Positions 1 to 4,656 of a DNA stretch of 12,415 nt are shown here, one piece after another. The position numbers were made by a program, and so were the translations under genes. Under the pieces are notes generated by a model. The model was not told where the DNA came from, did no database searches, and worked only from the letters and a program-made list of their open reading frames with translations. The DNA lies in NCBI GenBank assembly GCA_002373715.1, contig DFLI01000093.1, positions 1 through 12,415 of the forward strand, written 5' to 3'. The number at the start of each line of letters is the position of its first letter. The first letter of the stretch is position 1. The stretch is from Bacteroidales bacterium UBA3623. Its GTDB lineage: Bacteria > Bacteroidota > Bacteroidia > Bacteroidales > UBA932.

Positions 1-2
1 AG

Positions 3-50
3 GCCTCACAGAACGACGACATAGCCATCATGACCATCCGGATCTTATAA
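3..50 (+). CDS. C-terminal tail of a truncated gene, possibly a SpoIIE/PP2C-type phosphatase
   Basis: The frame starting at base 3 is open from the window edge to a TAA at 48-50 and reads ASQNDDIAIMTIRIL. A Q-x-D-D-I block followed by hydrophobic residues and an Arg is the usual C-terminal end of SpoIIE/RsbU-type PP2C serine phosphatases, where the two Asp residues belong to the metal site. Only 15 residues are visible, so the family call is a guess from this motif. A terminator hairpin starts 4 bases after the stop, which supports this being a true gene end. Confidence 0.35.
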   Translation, partial: ASQNDDIAIMTIRIL

Positions 51-86
51 AAATAACCCCTCTGCAGTTTCCTGTAGAGGGGTTTT
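45..86. terminator. Bidirectional rho-independent terminator
   Basis: The 9-bp arms AACCCCTCT (55-63) and AGAGGGGTT (76-84) pair perfectly, with a further CAG/CTG inner pairing (65-67 with 72-74) around a short loop. On the minus strand the hairpin directly follows the tRNA CCA end and is followed by TTATTTTTAT, a good U tract. On the plus strand it lies 4 bases after the stop of the truncated gene and is followed by TTTTGG. It therefore probably ends both converging transcripts. Confidence 0.8.
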
Positions 87-160
87 GGTACTGGGTAGGA
101 GAATCGAACTCCTATTGCGAGATTGAGAATCTCGAGTACTAACCGTTATACGAACCCAGC
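86..160 (-). tRNA. tRNA-Glu (anticodon CTC)
   Basis: Reading the minus strand gives a complete cloverleaf of 75 nt. The acceptor GCTGGGT pairs with ACCCAGT, with a G-U pair at position 1-72. A 3-bp D stem (GTA/TAC) has a loop containing GG. The anticodon stem CGAGA/TCTCG holds the loop TTCTCAA, so the anticodon is CTC (bases 125-127). The T stem AGGAG/CTCCT encloses TTCGATT. The discriminator A and an encoded CCA end (86-88) follow. CTC reads GAG glutamate codons, used heavily in this GC-rich sequence. The gene stands alone between its own promoter and terminator. Confidence 0.95.
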
Positions 161-171
161 GGATGGGATTG

Positions 172-202
172 CAAAGGTACGATAAAAATCTGAATCTCCA
201 AA
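172..202 (-). promoter_or_regulatory. Promoter of tRNA-Glu
   Basis: On the minus strand a -33 TTTG (202-199) is followed by exactly 19 bp and then a -7 element TACCTTTG (179-172), a full match to the Bacteroidota consensus TTTG-N19-TAnnTTTG. The predicted start lies around 165, giving a leader of about 5 nt before the tRNA at 160. The element sits in the 46-bp gap just after the stop codon of the DUF486 gene. Confidence 0.85.
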
Positions 203-206
203 TTTT

Positions 207-575
207 TTATTCCCAGAAAACGAAAAATACGGCCATCACCATGCACAAGAAGGCCGCCAGGTGATTCCACTGGATGGGCTGGCCCCGGAAGATGAAGGTG
301 ACGATGATGGTGAATACCGTGAGGGAAATCACTTCCTGGATAACCTTCAACTGCATCAGGTTGAAGGGGCCGCCGTTGCCCTGGAAACCAATGCGGTTGG
401 CGGGCACGGTGAGGCAATACTCAAAGAAGGCAATGCCCCAGGAGAAAAGGATGATGAGGATGAGCGGCCAGCCGGTGGAGATTTTCATTTCCTGCAGTTT
501 GAGGTGACCGTACCAGGCGAACGTCATGAACACGTTCGAAAAGATGAGCATAAGGATGGTCCAAAAGCCGTTCAT
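207..575 (-). CDS. DUF486 (DMT-like) small membrane protein
   Basis: A 122-residue integral membrane protein of the DUF486 family, which is grouped with the drug/metabolite transporter superfamily; no substrate is established. Four hydrophobic segments are visible near residues 4-22, 36-56, 78-97 and 103-120. Between them lie polar stretches typical of the family: FEYCLTVPANRIGF (51-64) and LMQLKVIQEVISL (73-85). The frame is open upstream to 653, but that extension (26 residues, polar) would run through the divergent promoter, so the ATG at 575 giving MNGFW is preferred; it also gives the usual family length of about 110-120. A -7 element lies 25 bases upstream. A protein of four short helices would probably have to work as a dimer (inference). 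Confidence 0.85.
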   Translation of the reverse strand: MNGFWTILMLIFSNVFMTFAWYGHLKLQEMKISTGWPLILIILFSWGIAFFEYCLTVPANRIGFQGNGGPFNLMQLKVIQEVISLTVFTIIVTFIFRGQPIQWNHLAAFLCMVMAVFFVFWE

Positions 576-585
576 ACTTTGTGAT

Positions 586-616
586 TTTGAATTGGGGCGC
601 AAATTTAATAACTTTG
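586..616 (+). promoter_or_regulatory. Promoter of the glmM operon
   Basis: TTTG at 586-589, a 19-bp spacer, and TAACTTTG at 609-616 match the Bacteroidota consensus. Predicted start is near 623, leaving an A/T-rich leader of about 24 nt before the ATG at 647 and no Shine-Dalgarno sequence. Its -33 element lies beyond the leftward -7 element at 600-607, so polymerase binding in the two directions should be mutually exclusive. Confidence 0.8.
600..607 (-). promoter_or_regulatory. -7 element for the DUF486 gene
   Basis: Read on the minus strand, 607-600 is TAAATTTG, matching TAnnTTTG, 24 bases before the ATG at 575. No good TTTG is found at the -33 distance; only a weak TTCTTT occurs near 631-626. 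It is back to back with the -7 element of the rightward glmM promoter, one base apart. Confidence 0.55.
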
Positions 617-646
617 TATGATTTAAAGAACATAAATAGCTTAAAT

Positions 647-2059
647 ATGACACTTATCAAATCCATTTCCGGTATCCGCGGCACCATCGGTGGCCAGCCC
701 GGCAATTCCCTTACCCCCATTGACGTGGTCAAGTTCACGGCAGCCTATGCCGCAACGCTTCCTCAGCGCAAGCCCCAGCCCAATGGGGAGCGCTATAAAG
801 TGGTAGTGGGCAAGGATGCCCGCATGAGCGGAGACATGGTGGAACAGCTGGTGGTGGGCACCCTCATCGGCTGTGGAATAGACGTGGTCAAGTGCGGTTT
901 CGCCTCCACGCCCACTACGGAAATGGCCGTCCTCTTTGCCAAGGCCGATGGTGGTATCATTCTCACCGCCAGCCACAACCCCCGTCAGTGGAACGCCCTC
1001 AAGCTCCTGAACGACAAGGGTGAGTTCCTCACCGCCGTGGAAGGTCAGGCCGTGCTGGATTTGGCAGAGAAGGAAGACTTCAACTTCGCCGAGGTAGACC
1101 AGCTGGGTACCATCGAGGAAGAAGATTTCACGGACAAGCACCTGGACGCCGTCCTGGCCCTTCCCGCCGTGGATGTAGATGCCATCAAGGCCGCCAAGTT
1201 CACCGTTGTGGTAGATGCTGTGAACTCCGTGGGTGGCATCATCATGCCCCGCCTTCTGAAGCGCCTGGGCGTGAAGTGCATCGAGCTTAACTGCAACCCC
1301 ACCGGAGACTTTGCCCACAACCCCGAACCTCTTCCCGCCAACCTGGTAGACCTTTGCGACACCGTGGTAAAGGAAAAGGCCGATTTGGGCGTTTCTGTGG
1401 ACCCGGATGTAGACCGTCTGGCCTTCATCCAGGAAGACGGCAAGCCCTTCGTGGAAGAATATACTCTGGTAAGCGTGGCAGATTATCTGTGCGAACTGGC
1501 CCAGAAGGAAGGAAAGCCCATTGCCACCGTATCCAACCTCTCCAGCACCCGTGCCCTGCGGGATGTGACGGAGAAGCACGGCGGTAAGTACTACGCTGCA
1601 GCCGTGGGTGAGGTGAATGTAACCACCAAGATGCATGAGGTGGGCGCCCTTATCGGCGGAGAAGGCAACGGAGGCGTTATCTATCCTGCCATCCACGCCG
1701 GCCGCGACGCCATGGTAGGTGTGGCCCTGTTCCTGAGCAACCTGGCCCACAAGAAGATGAAGGTGAGCGAGTTAAAGAAGACTTATCCGCAGTACTTCAT
1801 TGCTAAGAACAAGATCCAGCTCTCTGACACCGCCCTCATCGAAAAGATCCTGAGCGAACTCAAGAAGATTTATGCCAAGGAGAACATCAACGACATAGAT
1901 GGTGTGAAGATTAACTTCGAAGCCAACAAGACATGGGTGCACCTGCGCAAATCCAATACGGAGCCCATCATCCGCATCTACTCCGAAGCTTCCACCCCCG
2001 AAGCCGCCGAGGCCCTGGGTAACGAAGTCATTGCCGTAGCACAGAAGATCATCGGTTAA
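647..2059 (+). CDS. glmM: Phosphoglucosamine mutase / phosphohexose mutase
   Basis: A 470-residue alpha-D-phosphohexomutase, expected to act in the cytoplasm and, if GlmM, to convert glucosamine-6-phosphate to glucosamine-1-phosphate for UDP-GlcNAc synthesis. The four active-site elements are present in order: the phosphoserine loop TASHNP (107-112, Ser109), the metal loop DPDVDR (252-257), the sugar loop GEGNGG (338-343) and the phosphate-binding RKSNTEP (434-440). The N-terminal SGIRG (8-12) is also typical. The reading frame is open upstream to 581, but the ATG at 647 gives the family N-terminus MTLIKSISGIRG and lies after the promoter. The sugar loop GEGNGG, instead of GEMSGH, resembles the branch often annotated GlmM in Bacteroidales, though phosphomannomutase or phosphoglucomutase activity cannot be excluded. 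Its stop overlaps the next start (TAATG). Confidence 0.9.
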   Translation: MTLIKSISGIRGTIGGQPGNSLTPIDVVKFTAAYAATLPQRKPQPNGERYKVVVGKDARMSGDMVEQLVVGTLIGCGIDVVKCGFASTPTTEMAVLFAKADGGIILTASHNPRQWNALKLLNDKGEFLTAVEGQAVLDLAEKEDFNFAEVDQLGTIEEEDFTDKHLDAVLALPAVDVDAIKAAKFTVVVDAVNSVGGIIMPRLLKRLGVKCIELNCNPTGDFAHNPEPLPANLVDLCDTVVKEKADLGVSVDPDVDRLAFIQEDGKPFVEEYTLVSVADYLCELAQKEGKPIATVSNLSSTRALRDVTEKHGGKYYAAAVGEVNVTTKMHEVGALIGGEGNGGVIYPAIHAGRDAMVGVALFLSNLAHKKMKVSELKKTYPQYFIAKNKIQLSDTALIEKILSELKKIYAKENINDIDGVKINFEANKTWVHLRKSNTEPIIRIYSEASTPEAAEALGNEVIAVAQKIIG

Positions 2060-3126
2060 TGTTTTCATTTAGAACTACACCCTTAGAGGACCAGTTGGAC
2101 AAGGCTTTGCTGTATGGCAAGGTGGGCTGCTTCTGCACCCAGAACTGCTGGGATACGGGAAAGGGCCGATGGATGTGGGACATCTTCCGGGAGCGGGGCA
2201 ACCTGGCCACGGTGTTCAACCCCCGGGAGGCAGAGCTAACACCCGGCACCAACCACATAGTGTTTGAGGCCGATGAACTCCGCGGCCTGGACGCCGTGGT
2301 GGTGGAAATCCAGGATGTGGGCGTGCGCTACTTCAACTACACCAAAGACGTGATGCAGCTCATGGAGATGCTGCGCCTGCTGGGAGAGGAAGCGCCTTCG
2401 CTGTACATTGTAGACCACATCAACCCCTCCGGCCGTGTGGTGGAAGGCTCCATCCCCGCGGTGAGCGGAGAGATGTTCGTCCCGCAGGTGGCCCATCGGC
2501 ATGGTCTTACGCTGGGAGAACTGGTGAACCTGTACGCCGGTGAGATTGGCGCCAAGTTCCCCATCCATGTGATATCGGCCATGGCCACCGACGCCAACCG
2601 GCAGCTTATGCCCTGGACCATTGCGCCGGCCAGCGACATCCCCGGCCTGTTCAGCTCCTATCTGTACAGTGGGGGAGGCCTGTGGAACAATACCACCATT
2701 ACGCCCGGCATTGGCACGGCCCGTCCCTACGAGTACATTGGCGCGCCCTTCATTAAGCCGCTCAGGCCCGAGGAACTGCCCCAGGCTCACGGCGTGCTCA
2801 TGCGTCCCTGCTCCTTTACGCCCGCCGCCGGCCGGTATGCAGGGGAGCGTTGCTTCGGTTTCCAGCTCATGCTGGTGCCCGGAGAGCCCTACCACAGCCT
2901 GCTGCACACGCTGCACCTGATGCGCTGGTTCCGGGAGCACTATTCGGCCTTTGAGTTTGAACCCGCTTTCTGGACCAAACTGGCAGACCCTGTGCTGGAA
3001 GCCTACCTGAAGGAGGACATCTCCTTCGACGTGGTGCAGGAACATGTGAAAGTGGAAGAGCAGAAGTGGATCAGAAAGGCCAAGAGATATATTCTTTACG
3101 ACGACCAGCCGTATAGAATGAAATAA
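2059..3126 (+). CDS. DUF1343/NamZ-family protein (GH171-like) without signal peptide
   Basis: A 355-residue protein with the landmarks of DUF1343, the family that contains the exo-beta-N-acetylmuramidase NamZ (GH171), which removes MurNAc from the non-reducing end of muropeptide sugars. Visible motifs are EIQDVGVRYFNY (83-94), VDHINPSGRVVEG (118-130), RHGLTLGEL (147-155), GIGTARPYEYIGAP (217-230) and RPCSFTP (249-255). It differs from typical members in two ways. It begins MFSFRTTPLE with no signal peptide or lipobox, and the usual PEHG(F/I)RG block plus the following loop is replaced by a shorter stretch FNPREAELTPG (53-63). It is 1 nt overlapped with glmM (TAATG), so translation is probably coupled. 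An intracellular role in amino-sugar recycling is an inference; loss of muramidase activity is equally possible. Confidence 0.8.
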   Translation: MFSFRTTPLEDQLDKALLYGKVGCFCTQNCWDTGKGRWMWDIFRERGNLATVFNPREAELTPGTNHIVFEADELRGLDAVVVEIQDVGVRYFNYTKDVMQLMEMLRLLGEEAPSLYIVDHINPSGRVVEGSIPAVSGEMFVPQVAHRHGLTLGELVNLYAGEIGAKFPIHVISAMATDANRQLMPWTIAPASDIPGLFSSYLYSGGGLWNNTTITPGIGTARPYEYIGAPFIKPLRPEELPQAHGVLMRPCSFTPAAGRYAGERCFGFQLMLVPGEPYHSLLHTLHLMRWFREHYSAFEFEPAFWTKLADPVLEAYLKEDISFDVVQEHVKVEEQKWIRKAKRYILYDDQPYRMK

Positions 3127-3158
3127 TTTGGAAATCCCGTAAACTATTCCTATCTTTG
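3127..3158 (+). promoter_or_regulatory. Promoter of rpmE2
   Basis: TTTG at 3127-3130 starts right after the TAA of the preceding gene and is followed by 20 bp and TATCTTTG at 3151-3158, a strong Bacteroidota promoter. Predicted start is about 3165, at the edge of a perfect palindrome, giving a leader of about 32 nt. Confidence 0.85.
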
Positions 3159-3165
3159 CGGTCCC

Positions 3166-3181
3166 AAATTGTTAACAATTT
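3166..3181. repeat. 16-bp perfect palindrome at the rpmE2 transcription start
   Basis: AAATTGTTAACAATTT is its own reverse complement and begins 8 bases after the -7 element, at or just past the predicted transcription start. It could be an operator for a dimeric repressor or, in the RNA, a weak hairpin with a UUAA loop. No specific regulator is identified. Confidence 0.55.
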
Positions 3182-3185
3182 TAGT

Positions 3186-3197
3186 TTTTACGTAAAA
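3186..3197. repeat. 12-bp perfect palindrome abutting the rpmE2 start codon
   Basis: TTTTACGTAAAA is self-complementary, its last base being the A of the rpmE2 ATG. It lies 4 bases beyond the 16-bp palindrome, so the short leader is almost entirely made of two dyads. Possible operator half or translation-control element; function unknown. Confidence 0.4.
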
Positions 3198-3448
3198 TGA
3201 AGAAAGGAATTCATCCCGAAACCTACCGTCTTGTAGCTTTCAAGGATATGTCCAATGACACCGTCTTCGTAACCCGCAGCTGCGCTCCCTCCAAGGAGAC
3301 CATCACTGTGGAAGGTGTTGAGTACCCGCTGGTAAAGCTGGAAATCTCCAACACCTCTCACCCGTTCTACACGGGTAAGGTGAAGCTGGTGGACACCGCC
3401 GGTCGTGTGGATATGTTCTATCAGAGATACAAGAGCCGCAAGAAATAA
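3197..3448 (+). CDS. rpmE2: 50S ribosomal protein L31 type B
   Basis: An 83-residue ribosomal protein of the large subunit. The sequence MKKGIHPETYRLVAFKDM and the C-terminal half with ISNTSHPFYTGK (50-61) and LVDTAGRVDMFYQRY (64-78) are diagnostic of the longer type B form. It has a single Cys (29) and no CxxC pair, so it is the zinc-independent version. In several other phyla type B paralogues replace the zinc-binding L31 under zinc starvation; whether a zinc-binding L31 exists in this genome cannot be seen. It is a one-gene transcription unit with its own promoter, dyad-rich leader and terminator. Confidence 0.97.
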   Translation: MKKGIHPETYRLVAFKDMSNDTVFVTRSCAPSKETITVEGVEYPLVKLEISNTSHPFYTGKVKLVDTAGRVDMFYQRYKSRKK

Positions 3449-3468
3449 TTTCTGCAGCCAAAAGGTAC

Positions 3469-3503
3469 AAAAAAACGGCAACCCGCAGCGGGCTGCCGTT
3501 TTT
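3469..3503. terminator. Bidirectional terminator between rpmE2 and the serine hydrolase gene
   Basis: AAAAACGGCA (3471-3480) and TGCCGTTTTT (3494-3503) form a 10-bp stem, continued by CCC/GGG pairing around GCAGC. The A-run on the left and T-run on the right give a U tract on either strand. It lies 20 bases after the rpmE2 stop and 15 bases after the stop of the converging serine hydrolase gene, so it should serve both. Confidence 0.92.
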
Positions 3504-3518
3504 CTTATATGGGTAAGT

Positions 3519-4655
3519 CTACTTACAGAAGTGATTGTACAGGCGGGTCAGGGTGCCGTTTAGGACGCCGCTGTCCTCGTCTTCATAGTCTCCGTAGGTG
3601 CCGGAGGAGATGCATACCAGGCCGAAGGAGCGGTCCGGGGCCCAGAACATGGCGCTGCGGAGGCCGTAAGCGCCGCCGGTGTGGCCCACCAGCTCTACGC
3701 CGGGGATCTTGTCATAGTCGTGCCACAGGGCCAGGCCGTAGTGCTCGGGCTCGGAGCGGGGGGTCTGCATGCTGCGTGAAGAGGCTTCGGAGATGATGAC
3801 GGTACCATCCGGAGCGGTTCCCCAACCCATGTGCATCATCATGTAGCGGGCCAGGTCGCAGGCCGATATCTTCATGCCGCCGGTGGGAGAGAAGACGGGG
3901 GTGTCGTAGCCGAAGCGGTAGTTGGCAATGCGCTTGCTGCGGGGAGCATAGGCTTCCACCTGCTCCACAAACTGGCCGTTTTCATACTGGTACAGGCTTA
4001 CGAAACGGGACGTGTCCAGGGAATCTACGCAATAGCCGCCATACAGTCCCAGGGGCTCCAGAACATGGTGTACTACATACTGGTCGAAGCGCTCTCCGGA
4101 GAGCTTCTCAATGAAGGTGCCCGCCAGGTTAAAGTTCAGATTGCAGTACTCGTAACCGGTGCCGGGCTCGTAGTCGTTGTAGCATTGCTCCCAGTTCTTG
4201 TTGGTTTCGGGATTGATGCGGTCCAGTTCAAAGTAGCCCTGGCTGTCGTTAATGCTGGAAGTGTGCGAGAGCAGCATTTCCAGGGTGATGACGGTGTCCG
4301 GGAACTTGGGGTTGCGGATGAGGAAACCGGCCAGGTCGCTCACATCCGTGTCAAGGGTTACCAGGCCCTTTTCGATGAGCTGCATCATGGAGGTGGCACT
4401 GAAGGACTTGGAGATGGACGCAATGCGGAAGAGGGAGTTCTCCTGCACGGGCGTCTTTTTCTCCAGGTTGGCCAGACCAAACTCATGGCTGTAGACAATC
4501 TGGTTATTCTTCACCACGGCCACAGCCAGACCCACGTTTCCAATCTCCTTGCGGAACGCCTCTATATCTTTTTCAAAAGCTGCCTCTTTGGTCTGAGGGC
4601 CACCGCAGGAAGCAAGGCATGCGGCCATGGCAGCAAATACAAACAGTCTTTTCAT
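3519..4655 (-). CDS. Beta-lactamase-fold serine hydrolase, predicted lipoprotein
   Basis: A 378-residue serine hydrolase of the class C beta-lactamase / penicillin-binding-protein-like family (PF00144). The N-terminus MKRLFVFAAMAACLASC carries a lipobox LASC with Cys17, so it should be a lipoprotein in the envelope. The catalytic triad of motifs is complete: SxxK as SISK (Ser80, Lys83), YxN as YCN (170-172), and the third-box HTG (325-327). The frame is open 11 codons further upstream, but that would run through the end of the M16 gene and bury the signal peptide, so the ATG at 4655 is chosen. It starts one base after the M16 stop (TAATATG), so the two are probably translated in tandem. The substrate is not predictable: D-amino-acid peptidase, esterase or beta-lactam hydrolysis are all found in this family. 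Confidence 0.88.
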   Translation of the reverse strand: MKRLFVFAAMAACLASCGGPQTKEAAFEKDIEAFRKEIGNVGLAVAVVKNNQIVYSHEFGLANLEKKTPVQENSLFRIASISKSFSATSMMQLIEKGLVTLDTDVSDLAGFLIRNPKFPDTVITLEMLLSHTSSINDSQGYFELDRINPETNKNWEQCYNDYEPGTGYEYCNLNFNLAGTFIEKLSGERFDQYVVHHVLEPLGLYGGYCVDSLDTSRFVSLYQYENGQFVEQVEAYAPRSKRIANYRFGYDTPVFSPTGGMKISACDLARYMMMHMGWGTAPDGTVIISEASSRSMQTPRSEPEHYGLALWHDYDKIPGVELVGHTGGAYGLRSAMFWAPDRSFGLVCISSGTYGDYEDEDSGVLNGTLTRLYNHFCK

Positions 4656-4656
4656 A

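Noticed and set aside
641..1750. A 369-codon open frame on the minus strand opposite glmM
   Set aside because: The plus strand encodes an intact phosphohexomutase with all four catalytic loops; the opposite frame shows no motif and a shadow-type composition.
3519..4655. Possible antibiotic-resistance class C beta-lactamase
   Set aside because: SxxK and YxN are present, but the third motif is HTG rather than KTG and it is a lipoprotein in a peptidase operon, which fits a general serine hydrolase better than AmpC.
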